A stretch of 64,000 bases of DNA from Butyriboletus loyo (taxonomy: Eukaryota > Basidiomycota > Agaricomycetes > Boletales > Boletaceae): the NCBI GenBank assembly GCA_038093515.1, contig JBBPSI010000073.1, positions 50,021 to 114,020 of the forward strand. The letters are read 5' to 3'. Position numbers and translations under genes: made by a program. This document shows positions 47,456 through 58,836 of the stretch, piece after piece (within the stretch, counting starts at the first letter, position 1; each line of letters begins with the position of its first letter). Under the pieces are notes generated by a model, which was given only the letters and a program-made list of their open reading frames with translations, was not told where the DNA came from and searched no databases.

Positions 47456-48901
47456 TCACGAGCGAGCTCTTTTCCGCTGACTTTCATCATCGGCATCGGC
47501 ATTTCCATCTCCATCCGATTCTGCATCGACGCTTTCACTCCTCCTTGGTCTCTTGGAACTTCCACTTCTGCTACCTGCAGGGGTGGTTTGCAAACTTTCA
47601 ATCACTTCCTCGTCGCTTTCCGATCTACGGAGTGGATCAGTTACATCTTTCATCGCCTCGACAGCTTGCTGCACTCACGCAAATGCTGAAAATGGCTCTG
47701 GCTCGAGGCCATGTTGTCTATTTAACTCGTTGGCTTCCTTCCACCTCTTTTCGTTCTCTGCCTTGCGTTCCGCCCTGAGCCATTCCATCCGCAACTTGCG
47801 GGATTCCTTGTTCATCTTTCCCGTTCCATCCCAGAGTTCCCGCTTTTTTTTCATCTTGGCCAATAAGAATGTCTCGAGATATTCGCGCGTGACAGTCAAC
47901 TCGCGTGCGTCTGGCGTCGCTTTCTCGAGGAAGGTTTCTGTACGTCGGAGGAGGCATCGACTTTCGGCGATACGCGTCTTCATGGATGGGATGGTATTCA
48001 CCAGGCTGGTGAATTGGCGCAGGGTATCGACGACCATGTAGTGGGTTGGAGCGCCCTTGGGGTACTCCAAGTCGTCGAATTCTTCTTCTTCGTCTCCTTG
48101 CCAATCGCAATCGGGGTTTGGAGCCTCGGGAGATGGAGCAGCGCTGTGGGTGCCTTCGTCCTCGTTATGGGTTTCCTGAGCCGGGTGTTCTGATGGTGGA
48201 ACGGGCGATAGTTCTTCGGGGAAGGGAATAGGCTCGGATTGGGAGTGGTTTGGTAGTGCCTCAGACTCGGCAACCTCGGGGTTCGAGTTGGACGGGCCGG
48301 CCACTGGTTCATCTAAGATATGCAACAAGAGGGGTAAGCTAAGCCATGACCTTGAGGGCGACAACCGATCATCTACCTTCGGGATACAAAAGTTGTTCCA
48401 GAGCTTCCATGGAGCTGGAATTGGAGGGAGGAGCCTCGGCGAGTGGTTCAACTTCACCTAGGAGAGATAACCAAGTGGTGAGCGACGATTGCTGACGTAG
48501 GGCCCGAAGATAGGGTGTATATGCACCTTTGAGATCCGTACGGGCTTGGGAGGTTTCTGGTACCGGCGAAGTACTCTTGCGGGATTTTAGCACACTTCGT
48601 TTTGAAGGTGCCGATGAGGCAGATGGGTTGTCGGCGTATCTGAGGTTCAGTTTGGTGAGTACATGGACCTATGTGGGAGGATGCGGGAACACTTACTCGA
48701 CCGCTGGCACACCTCTGGGATGCTTCTGCATGAGTCTGCGGATAATATCTTCAGTCTTTCCGATAGCGCGAACGACTTCTCGCTACGAAACATGGTGGTT
48801 TAGCGTCCGCGTGAAGAGTTCTGGCTGGAGCGATAACTCCATACCTTGGCGAGAGACTGAAGTTGAGTGCGAGTGAGCTCACGAAGCTTTGGGCTGTCCA
48901 T
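47456..48901 (-). CDS. SAP-motif-like nuclear protein (paralogue of the divergent neighbour)
   Basis: No named family recognised. The start at 48901 gives MDSPKLRELTRTQLQSLAK, continued after an intron by REVVRAIGKTEDIIRRLMQK, a helix-turn-helix resembling the DNA-binding SAP motif. Then come a Ser/Pro-rich linker (RKSTSPVPETSQAR), an acidic stretch (DWQGDEEEEFDDLEYPKGAP), and a coiled-coil region (TLRQFTSLVNTIPSMKTRIA, RELTVTREYLETFLLAKMKK, RKLRMEWLRAERKAENEKRW). An intron of 55 nt near 47614-47668 adds a C-terminal exon with basic clusters (SSKRPRRSES and QRKRARS) likely serving as nuclear signal. The same frame is open without an ATG upstream to about 49080, so an additional 5' exon is possible. 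Confidence 0.6.
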
Positions 48902-49602
48902 CGTAAGTGTCACTTTCGTGGCGGGGGAATCAACGTTGATGTTGGGGGAAGAGTTGAGCAGGGCCTCTCGAACGTGTTTGTGGTGAGCAAATCCAAGCGT
49001 CGAGTTAGCTTTGAACTTCTTCTTCACGGTACGCCATTTGATCGATCGGCGATTGCCATGTCGGGATTGGTGGTCTAGTCAAAGCCAGACACAATGCAAT
49101 GCGGACTTTGTGTCGGGCTTTGACTGCATCTACCATTGTTGTCCTCATTGGACATCTGTTTGCACCCAGGGCTCGCTACCGGGTGCTAAAGCATAGATGA
49201 GCCCTTCCCTGTATATGGCGCCGTCCGGAATACAGGATAAAAGTTAAAACGGACAATTCCGTGCTGAGGTGGTCTCAAGTGGTCTCAAATCTTACCGTCG
49301 GGTCCAAGCTCAGGGACGCACACAAAAGCATATCGATCCAGAACGCGGCTGGTCCTTGCGTCTGTCAATGACTGACAGAAATATGCAGAGTTGCTTTGAC
49401 ATCTTTCCAAATCGAGACCTTGATCGCTTATACGCCTGTTGTAGGTCCCAGTATTGTTCTCGTGTATGGTCCACCTCATTAGACTTGCTATAAAACGCAC
49501 ACCTGTGTGATCGAAAATATTTTTTTCTTCTCCCCCCGTTCACAAAAGTGAGCGAATACTTCAGACCATCAAACGTCGCGTTTAGATTGCAAGACATACG
49601 CG
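48902..49602. promoter_or_regulatory. Shared upstream region of two divergent related genes
   Basis: About 700 bp between the two divergent SAP-like genes, containing a strong inverted repeat at 49077-49125. It should contain both promoters. A minus-strand frame (49310-49597) has no known features. Confidence 0.4.
49077..49125. repeat. Imperfect inverted repeat, 18-nt arms, 13-nt loop
   Basis: Arm 1 (49077-49094, AGTCAAAGCCAGACACAA) pairs with arm 2 (49108-49125) with one mismatch. It lies between two divergent related genes. Confidence 0.85.
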
Positions 49603-51106
49603 ATGGTGAACCTTCGATCCAGGTCCAAGGCGAGAGCCGCTGCTCCTAGAGCTGCCCTGAAAATAGAACCAACGGTCCCAACACCGTCGACGGCGTCAGA
49701 TAATATCAACATGAACGAAGGAACCCTTCGAAAACTCCCTCGTTCCGAGCTTCAGAAACTCGCCATGGTAGGCGTTGCACGTCCTCGCACCGTGGGGCTC
49801 ATGCTAACGACGCGCAGGCCCACAAAGTGAAAGCAAACATGAAGAGCGAATCGATTATCCAACAGTTGTTGAGCCTCCAGATACCTAAGGAAACAAGGTA
49901 AGCAAAGAGAGCTGAATGACATTGGACGGCGCGTTGATGCCATACAATGTAGACCCGCCGAGGATGACCCTGAGGAAGGCCCATTGCGAAAGAGATTTAA
50001 GAGGGAAGATGCGTCGAAAGAAGTTCCAATCTCACCCACGCCCGAGAACCAAATAGTGCTTTTAGACAACCAATCTACCCAATCTACACCAGTCCAGACC
50101 AGCGTCCAAGGTAAGCATTAGCATCCAGAACTCCAGTCCAGCATTCAACGCCATGGCGATTACGTAGATCCTCAACCTCCAAAGGCAGGGCCATCGGCCC
50201 CGCGTTCAGTGTCCCCGGCGCCCAAAGCACCCACCGCGCTCTCGTATGACCAGGAACTATTTAGTGGCACCGAATCCGAAATGACCGAGGAGGAACAACT
50301 CGATTTTGCCACACCTGTCTCATCGCGCTCGGGGACGCCTCCCGCTGCAAATGTCAAAGACCTTGACCGCTGTGTCAAGATCATGCAAGAAATCTCTGCA
50401 AAGGATGTTGCCCTTCTGAACGAAGTGACGGATGTGCGCGAAACCGCTGCAAAGCTTCGCAAGAGAGCAAGGGACGTTCGGGGCCTCGTGAAGGCAGAGG
50501 GCGGACGGAGAGAGCGAATGGAAGCCTACTTTCGGTACTGGCAAGAGATCGAACCGACGTGGCATAGAAAATGGGTGTATGGTGAGAAAATGGTGCCAGA
50601 TTACAAAATACAACTCGAGGAGTTGGACGAGTAAATGCGACCTTTTCTCGTGGGCGACAGGCATGCTGAATCAATATTGACGCAGACCTGCTGGACCTCC
50701 AACTGTTCAACATGCCCAGGGTTTGGGTGGACGTGCACGACCGTAAGTGACACACCACGAAGGAAATGAATATATTCGACCCTAACGTGACTTCCTCAGA
50801 GCCACGCCCGACCCTGCGCGGAAACCAACCCTGTCACCAAAGGAGTTGAAGCAAAAGAGAGAAAATATTGTTTGGAAGCAAGAAGCTGAGCAACGTCAGC
50901 TTGAAGCCCTTTGGAGAAGAGAAATGCTAGGTGAAAATTCCTCGAGAGAAGGGTCAAGTGAAGAGGTCGATGCGGGTGAGTTGGACGAGGGCTCGAGTAT
51001 AGCCGATCTCCTGTCAGCGGACGATGACAACGTCACGGAGCGCCTGATGATATCGTTTGAGAACAGCGTTGGGACGACCGCAGTCAGCGCTGCGCCGTCT
51101 CCGTAG
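49603..51106 (+). CDS. SAP-motif-like nuclear protein (paralogue of the divergent neighbour)
   Basis: The start MVNLRSRSKARAAAPRAALK is basic. The SAP-like motif is LRKLPRSELQKLAM joined across an intron to AHKVKANMKSESIIQQLLSL. A linker follows with a basic patch (LRKRFKREDASK) and acidic residues, then a coiled-coil block (KDLDRCVKIMQEISAKDVAL, REPAAKLRKR-like RETAAKLRKRARDVRGLVKA, MEAYFRYWQEIEPTWHRKW). C-terminal exons read PAGPPTVQHAQGLGGRARP and ATPDPARKPTLSPKELKQKR, and the end is acidic (SSIADLLSADDDNVTERLM). Splice junctions checked at about 50630, 50750 and 50800 keep the frame. Domain order matches the divergent neighbour: SAP-like, acidic linker, coiled coil. Function is unknown; chromatin or RNA binding is inference. 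Confidence 0.7.
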
Positions 51107-51318
51107 ACCTGTCATGTTTAGTTCCAAGTCAACTTTGGTTAGAGGTTATGTAACGTAACCAGTCCTCGAGTCCGAGTCATAATTTAGCTTAGCAAGCATA
51201 ATTATTTTGACAAGTACTTAGCATATTAGTCATCGCCACTCCCGCGCCCTGCCAACGTTGATTCGCTCCCTCTTGCCAATCACCGTCATCGACCTCTGCC
51301 GTTCTCTTCCTACTCAAG

Positions 51319-53629
51319 ATGCCCTTTGGCCTTACAATTGGAACTGAACGCGCCATTTCTCTCCAAGTGCGTTTCAGACTGTCATTTTTTGCGCATTTTT
51401 CAGCTCACTTGGCGCTTTTTTCACAGAATGCGATACAGGACGAGCTCATGAAGCAGGGCTTCAGTCCCGATGCTGGTCAGTCCTCCGGAACCATTTCCAT
51501 GCACTCAAATTCTTACAGTGGCGGTTATACAGACCCAGTCATGGCGGAGTATATCACTATCATGATAATAAATAACAAGACTGCCGGTACGTCGATATCC
51601 CGGCCTTGGCGTTTTGCATTGGTAGGATCTGTACTGACTTTGTCTGCCACACAGCTCAAATAACCTCTGAACTTGAGGATTGTAAGCATTATATCCTTTC
51701 TCATTGTTTCACGCCCCGCTGACCAGTCCTTTCTTGTTGTAGTGATTGGGGCCGACTTTGGTTCGTGTCCTTGCTCTCAACTCCCTATTTCAGTATGATC
51801 CGTGTCGTTACTGACGGTCTTTCAGATCCCAGTTTCACCGATTGGTTATTTGTCGAAGCAGCTAAAGGTGCTCCGGAGTCGGAAATACCACAAACATCCT
51901 CGTCCACCTCCCCTTCCCTCACGTCAGCAACCTTGCCGAAACCCCAAGCCATATCTGAAATCCCTGTTCACTCTCCTTCGTCCTCGACAGCTGATCACCG
52001 ACGACCACTTAATCCTCGCGCTGGAGCTCCCGGCGGTGCCCCACTTTATCAACAAGCGCTCTCCTCGACGCTCGGTCATGGGCAGAAACGGACAGCATCT
52101 GCACGGTCTCCCTCACCCACTGGGCATGGCCCATCGAAAACGCGTCGTATGGACGTCCCAACCGGCCCCCGCGCGATGCAAAGTGGCGGCTCAAGAGGTG
52201 ATGCTGGTCCGGTTGCAAGTGGAAGGAGTTTATTAGATCGTGTAGGCGGACGAAACAGCGCACATCCATCATATGCGCGTGGAGACGAGATACAAGCTCG
52301 TATCGATGCTGTTACAAACGGTGGCATTCCTCCCGGTGGGGCAACGCCCGACCCAGGCATGATGATGGGTTTTCAAAACGGTGTCGGGATGGATATGACT
52401 GCGGCCAATGTGAACGCGAACTCGATGATGCTCCAGGAGATGATGATGAACCAGATGGCACTCATGGCTCAGATGGCTACTTCGATGGGAATGCTCAACC
52501 CTGCCACAGGCCAGATGATGGGCAACGGCTTTCCAGGGATGCAACAAGGAGACATGGGTATGTACCAAGGAAGCGGCGCGTTCGGTCAAGGGCAAGCACC
52601 GGCACAGAGCGTGAATGGGCGAGGAAGGGGTGGTGGAAGGGGTGGAAGGGGCCGCGGTGGAGGACCAGGACGAGGTGGTCATATTGGAGCATCACCCGCA
52701 ACCTCCGAATCGCCCACCCCCACGCTGACGCAAGTGCAACCTCAGCCCTCACCCGACATCAATGCAACTCAACCTGTCGAACCTACTGTGCCCATAGTCG
52801 CACCAACGCCTATCCTTGCCTCTACGCAACAGCCACCCCCAGCTCAACAGCAACGGATACCCTATGTGCTACCGGAGCGTCCTCAGTCTCCAACATTGTG
52901 CAAGTTTGGCACTAAATGCACGAACTCCCAGTGTAGGTATTCGCATCCCTCGCCAGTCGCCACGGCCGAGAGCGGTGTGGTACTGAGTACGGATGCGTGT
53001 GAGAAAGGCAAAGATTGTCAAGATAAGGATTGTGTTAAATCACATGTTAGTCCAGCCGTCAACGCACCTGGTATGCAACAACCTTTTTCCAGCTTAGTTC
53101 CTCTGCTTACTTTGTTCCCGTAGGCGCTGAACTCCAAAAGCCACCTTCAGCACTCCAGCCTCCCCATACCACGCCAACTTACTCCAGTACACCTTCCAAC
53201 CCCATCCCATGCCGGTTCGGTGCCTCCTGTACTCGCCCTAACTGCACGTTTTCACACCCTTCACGTCCGACCAACTCCCACTTCAGCCAACAGTGTCGTT
53301 TCGGCGCTGCATGCACCCGTGCTGCGTGTCCATTTCAACACCCGGAAGGCCGCGTATTGCCAACATCATTCCACCGCGGCTTGTCTACCAATGGACCGCT
53401 GGTCAACGTGCCAACCCCCGAGATAGGGAGCATGGGTGGAAGTGTGCATCGGAGCATGACGTTTAATGTCCCAAGTAAAGGTCCCGGCACTACAGATAAT
53501 GTGAAAGTGAAACTGGAGAAGCAAATCAAGGAGCTGGAGGCTACGAAGAAGGCTGTTCAAGATGCCGAAGCGGTTGCAGCAGCTGGGAAAAAGAATGAGA
53601 CCAAGCCCGCCGTTCCTATCGCCGCTTAG
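51319..53629 (+). CDS. NAB2: NAB2/ZC3H14-like nuclear poly(A)-binding CCCH zinc-finger protein
   Basis: Nuclear polyadenylated-RNA-binding protein that controls poly(A) length and mRNA export. The N-terminus has the PWI-like helical domain of the family (ERAISLQNAIQDELMKQGF, DPVMAEYITIMIINNKTAAQ, TSELEDLIGADFDPSFTDWL), assembled from short exons that all splice in frame. A long polar linker includes PSKTRRMDVPTG, a methionine-rich stretch (MMLQEMMMNQMALMAQMATS) and an RGG box (NGRGRGGGRGGRGRGGGPGR). Four CCCH fingers follow: CKFGTKCTNSQCRYSHP, CEKGKDCQDKDCVKSHV, CRFGASCTRPNCTFSHP and CRFGAACTRAACPFQHP. It ends with a coiled coil (KVKLEKQIKELEATKKAV). Yeast Nab2 has seven fingers, and only four are visible here. 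The gene appears intact. Confidence 0.9.
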
Positions 53630-55217
53630 TCGGTGCACGATCATTCCCGTCTTTCACATCGCCACTTCTCTGACATCCGACATTCGGGCTAGAAATAATC
53701 AAAGTATTTTGTGCGGACAAAAAAAATCGACATCTGTGTGGTCTTGGTCTCATTCTTTTCTATTTGTTGTTATGGTTTCTATTTCTTTGCCTTTCAGTTA
53801 ACAGTATACAAATGGGATCTTCTTCCCTAGCCCCACTCGCCTATTGAGAACGCTTGACATGTGTATGTAGCATCTAACGCATCCACCGACTGCATCGTTA
53901 CATGTCCTTTTTTTCCTACGTACCGTCCGTAACTGTACTAGAACGGGGGCGGGGGAGTTGAAGACACAAGGAGCGGAATGCCATGTTACTTGGGGGACAC
54001 CGTCGAAAGGGGCGGTCGTCTGTTGCTGATCTTCTTGAGCCCGACGTTGTAAGCTTGCCCCGTGTGGACAGAAATCCTGGTTTCAACTTTCTGAGGTATG
54101 GGTGAGGAGTGCTAGTGAGACGACGACACCAGTCCGCAGTGCATATTTTAGTCAATCGAATGCCCCTAGAGAATTGCCTAAATGGTTGTCGGCGCGTCGT
54201 GATACTGGACCACACAGTAAATGTCCACTCCACGTTCAAGACACTTCAAGTTGTCATCCTCGTGATGCATCAAGTATTTTATCTCATGTGGTCAAGGGAG
54301 GGATTGCTGATACGTGTTTCAGGACGTTCAATGCAGATAGGAAGGGCAATATGTGTACAACCCTCAGTGCCATCCGAGGTTTCGTTGACGAATAGATCAA
54401 TCAGTTGCACGTCGAAAACCGGGTGCTCACTCCGACCTGAAGCGCCCAGTACGATATTTCTGGGGATTGCATGACTTTGTGCGAGGGTTACGCGGCGCAC
54501 TGTTGGGTATGTTTGACTTGCATGCACATCATCATCGAGCTTACATGCTGACACAATGGTATGCAAGGTCGCGGATTTCTTACCAGCGTTGGTATTCTAC
54601 ACCGCGACATTAGCGAGAACAACATTGTACTAGGGGGCGGGGAGTTGAACACGAACACTCTAGAATTATAGATCCATACAAACAATGCATAAGATATGGA
54701 AAGTATCAAGCATCGCATCCCTGGTTGTGTATACAGGAAGAGGTATACAAATATAAATACGTGTCCAGGAAGAGATGTATCACAGTTGCCTGTCGATCCT
54801 GATTCCACAACACTCGAGCTTGACAAACGTATGGACTGTTGATTTACATGACTGTGTCTCAGTTGTTCGTACATCTGCATCACTTTGAGCGAAATCACGG
54901 AATGGATCTATGGAAACGTTTCAGACAACAATGCGCCACACCCCGCCTTCAAGTGACTCACTACTTTGAGGAAAGCCTAGGTGCGCGTAGTGCGATTTCC
55001 ATTCTGAAAATACGGGGGGACACGAACTGGGGCGAGGAATCTGAGCGAAAGGCAATGTGTTGTGCTGGTTATGGCACGCAGGGTTGCACGAAAGTATAGG
55101 AATAGAAGAGGTATGGGAAACGAAATTAACCTCCATAACTCTACGGCGTCCTTCCTCGCTGGATGTTTGCTCAGATTTCTCAAGGTCAGAATACGGCTAA
55201 GATGAGCACACGAACAA
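53630..55217. other. Region with no recognised gene
   Basis: A minus-strand frame 54279-54566 (contains RNIVLGASGRSEHPVFDVQL and DLFVNETSDGTEGCTHIALP) looks coding-like. A further minus stretch at 54000-54120 might continue it. No family was recognised and the pieces do not assemble into an intact gene in my reading. Confidence 0.35.
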
Positions 55218-55611
55218 TTACTTGGGCTCTAAGCTCCTTGAGGGATTGACATGTTCCTCCGATGGATGACGAAGTGTGGTTGCATTATACGCTCGGGATT
55301 GTAAACGGTATGTCATCGTCCTCAGCCTGTAGAAAGTGATTTCATTGTGAAGGAACGAGACAGTGTGCAAAACAGGTTTACATTGCATACCTTTCTTCGG
55401 TCTGCCCAACAAAAGTGGGTTCAGTCAGGAGCCCATCCTTAACAGCTTTTTTGAAAGACATCTCTGTTTCGTCCACCAAGAATTCCAATTCTTTGATCCT
55501 GTTACTGGGAAGGTGAGATCGACATATGTTGACGAGGAATGCGAAGACCGATATAGCTGCCACGACGAATCCAAAAATATTGGGGAGGAACGAGAAGGTG
55601 TTGGTGCTCAT
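55218..55611 (-). CDS. Hypothetical protein with one membrane segment and coiled coil, partial
   Basis: The first exon (about 55390-55611) encodes MSTNTFSFLPNIFGFVVAAI continuing in a hydrophobic span to AFLVNICRS, then a charged helical part (NRIKELEFLVDETEMSFKKA) ending FVGQTEER. A GTATGC donor leads to a second exon reading LRTMTYRLQSRAYNATTLRH. A later frame carries CQSLKELRAQ, which needs a shift relative to exon 2, so either another small intron exists or the gene is broken. Agaricomycetes have families of such short anchored coiled-coil proteins without known function. The 3' end was not located. Confidence 0.45.
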
Positions 55612-55984
55612 CCCAATGACAACAAAGAATGCTGTGAAAATCTGATGAGCTGAGTGCTAGCCGCTGAGCTTTTGCAACGGTGTCCAGTATCCTGACACGT
55701 CACAGCCTTGAGGGTGGAGGATGGCTTGCCCACTATGACAACAGACCTGATGGCTAGCGTGCGTGAGTCACTTAGGCCAAACTGTTGGTCCGTCAATCCG
55801 TTGTCGTGCAAGCCCGGCACGCATTGGATGTAATACTGAGCAAGGCTATTACAGATCGAATATGTGAGTCGCGAAGAGCAATGTCACAAAGCGTTCGTGT
55901 GGCGTCAAAGCTTGTTGGATTGTGGCTGTGTTGATACTTTCGCCCTTTGTACCTCAATCATCCATGCTACATTTCAATCGTGCT

Positions 55985-57095
55985 CCAGACAAATTGCAAG
56001 ATGGGGAGGTATCTCGGTGAGACAGGTATTACTTTCAAAAAAATAAAGGCTACATCCTTCAGCCGCGCTATCATCCCAAGTGGAAACTATCCTGGAGATT
56101 CACCGTGGACCCCTCTATAACCAATTCGAAGACAGTATAACTCAGTGGGTCTGTCCCGTGCCACGTATCCAGTGAATTGCGTGCTCACACATTGACATGC
56201 TAGAAAGGGTCTCTTCTTGATGCCACAGAAGAAGGACAAGACGGAAAGGGCGGGTTTCATTAAACGGATTAAGTTCAGAACTCATCCGCGTGAAGTCAAG
56301 ATCGCTGCGCGTCTAGGATCTGCGAAATCAATTTTGGCTGTCTTTTCCGACGACCGAGATCTGTGGTATCAATATATCGTTATGCCAGTTCTCAACGAAC
56401 CGAACTATTAGGGGAGGTCATTGATTTCGTCATCAGACCCTGGAGGTCAGTTTTTTTTTGAACCCTCTCTCACGTGATTTCTCTGACAATGGCGTCTAGG
56501 GCCTCGTATATAATCACGAACAAAATGTGGCACATCGGTGGGTATATCTTGCGTTTCCAAAGGGGTACTGATTATGAAGTATGCAGTGATTGTGCCGCTG
56601 AAAACATTTTGATGGATGCCTCCAGTCTTTACAAAAGATGGTTGGCATCCGATGAATACCTGGCTGGCCCCCAATGTCAGAGATGTTCTCCGTCTTAGTC
56701 GCAAGCGTTCCAAAGTCGAGATTAAATTATCGATTTCGGTTTATCGACGCAATTCGCTCCAGAGCAACGAGAGCGTCTTGTCACCGGAGAGCTCGGCCGA
56801 ATACAGGTACCCGAGCAGGCTTCTGGGTTACCCTACGACCCGTTCAAAATAGACATGTATTATCTTGGACATGTTTATCAAACAAAGATTGAGGACGTCT
56901 GTTTCACATTCCTTTCGGCTCCCTGTCACAGCCCACGTCTTCCGGCAGGATTTTAAAGGCTTGGAAGCCTCGGGCGATCTAGCTCGTTTAATGACGAAGC
57001 CAAATCCAAAGGACCGCCCTACCGCTCAGGACACTGCTAATTTGGATAATTTTGCAATTACTTCCCTCGGTACCGCTTCGGTGGATGAGGCTTAG
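55985..57095 (+). pseudogene. Decayed protein-kinase-like gene
   Basis: Pieces of a basidiomycete kinase family occur in order but in different frames: GYILQPRYHPKWKLSW (N-terminal conserved motif), FIKRIKFRTHPREVKIA (lysine of strand 3 and helix C), WYQYIVMPVL (hinge), LGEVIDFV, then CAAENILMDASSLY (catalytic loop, with preceding HRD altered), FIDAI-type remnant of the DFG region, APEQ-like PEQRERLVTGELGRIQVPEQ, LPYDPFKIDMYYLGHVYQTK, and RQDFKGLEASGDLARLMTKP with DRPTAQDTA. Stops and shifts occur between blocks (after LNEPNY near 56409 and before the RQDFKG block). Some may be introns, but the lost catalytic and metal-binding motifs argue for a pseudogene. Confidence 0.6.
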
Positions 57096-58561
57096 GCGGG
57101 AAGAAGGATCGATCGAGCGCGTCATGAACGACGCGCTAGATTTGGTGGGTATGGTTCAGGGATCCATGGGACTCTAGATTGGAACGGCCGATCTTGTGCA
57201 CACTGAACGAAACTGCCATCAACATGACACATTATTTAGTGAGCACATTTCAAACCATCTATCATGCAAAATTTTCTGATTCAAGAAAGGAAAGCAACTA
57301 CAATGGAGCTGCACCTTCGCATTCGTGTGTTCAATATGTGTACTTCGGGGTCTTTTTGGACCCGGAACGCTCTAGAAATACCGTTCATATGATAGAGTTC
57401 ACAATCTTGGCTCGTATGCGCAAGCGATTAAAATTATGTTTATCGTCAGAGCGCCAGTTCCAGTTCGCACACTGTCTTTCCCGAACCTTTGATCGGTCTC
57501 AGCGACAGTCGAAGGTGTGTGGCCTTACACTCTTCCGATAGTCTTTGCATGGATTTGGGAAGACCACTACAGATGGATACGTGCGCGCGTTGTCGCCAAC
57601 AGGACCTGCTTCAGATCTGCTCGCGACGCCGGGTTGTCAAATACTTGAAAGAATGTCAGATAAGCGATTGGACAAAATCATTTGCAGAAATGACGCTCAG
57701 CCCCCAGTGAACCTCGTAATGGCACGTCAGCAAGACACTGCACGAATCCACGGGCAGATGGCCAGCAAGATGGTATCGGAAATGTGCTGATGCGGACCCG
57801 CCAGATCGTGAGGCTTGCATGCGAGTCCGACATCGCCATGGCGTCGCGAGATACGCAGATAGTTGCAAATACATTGACAATGAACGTGGATTATCTGAGC
57901 TCGATCTGTCGGAATGACGATGGTACGCATATCATATACAGTTACTATTCCAACAATCCATGTCTATGGGGGTGCGAGACTGACGTTTTGGTGCTCGGTG
58001 GTTCGCGTCGACGGGTAAACTCGTGTAGGGATCCACCGATGTTTACTTGACCACATAAAGAGCGCGGAGCTGACCAACGGTCATGTATCTCCAGGCTGTG
58101 TATCGTGCAGATCGGAACCACGCTGACGACGTCGTGGATCAATCTCGACAAGTACATTCGCGATGTCCGGACGAAGTCTTGGAATATGATCCTGAGCGCA
58201 CCGAGCATCCGGAATGCCTCTGGCCATGGTCAATGGGAAGGATACGACATCTACGATCTGCCAGGTAAAACGAACCTCTTTTTGTCAGATCTGTCAAGTA
58301 ATGGCTAACTCTATCTGCAGACTGCTTGTTCGATTGTACTTTCGACACTCTTGCATTTCTTTGGTTGTGGCTCGTCATAATTACCCTCCACGATCTCAGA
58401 ATGAACGATGTTAATGATGCGGTACTCGACGGAGAGAAGCACCGCAAGTATGGGAAGAGCTGGAAGGTTAGTATCTGTAAATTCAAATGGCTTTCAGAAC
58501 ACCAGCCCAACAAGTCAGCCAGACTGTATTCGCTGTTGGTGCATTGGAATGTGCCCTTCGT
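57096..58561 (+). other. Unrecognised, coding-like region
   Basis: Plus-strand frames read KTTTDGYVRALSPTGPASDL (57560), VNLVMARQQDTARIHGQMAS (57710) and WINLDKYIRDVRTKSWNMIL (58120). The last continues to GYDIYDLP and splices across a GT-AG intron (about 58265-58320) into DCLFDCTFDTLAFLWLWLVI and RMNDVNDAVLDGEKHRKYGK. This could be the 3' part of one gene of unknown function, but the links between the pieces are not established. Confidence 0.35.
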
Positions 58562-58836
58562 CATCACTTGTGCCAATAGTACACATATTTACCACTATGT
58601 ATATATGCATGTCAAGTGTTCTCAATAACAAGTGGGAGACAATCCCATTTGTACTAATGCACCAATCTTATTCTGTCTTCCTATAGAGAACAAAGGAAAA
58701 TCACATAATGTAGTCAAATTGTCATGGAGCACACAGCCACCCCAGGTTGACAATATCACCTGACACATGCCACCCCAGGGCAGGCCCATGTTTTTGGAAT
58801 TGGAGAAGTCTGAGCAGGTGCACCAAGGGCAACAAA
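58562..58836 (-). mobile_element. Old CpG-free repeat (LTR-like) remnant next to the copia LTR
   Basis: It contains no CpG. The minus-strand text next to the LTR end (GTTGCCCTTGGTGCACCTGC) matches a segment inside the intact LTR that reads ATTGCCCTCGGTGCGCCTGC, differing mainly by CG to TG or CA changes. This is therefore an older, mutated relative of the LTR into which the copia element inserted. Confidence 0.6.

Noticed and set aside
48902..49080. Starting the minus-strand SAP-like gene further upstream
   Set aside because: The frame is open but contains no ATG; the first ATG gives the SAP-like motif close to the N-terminus. A 5' exon remains possible.
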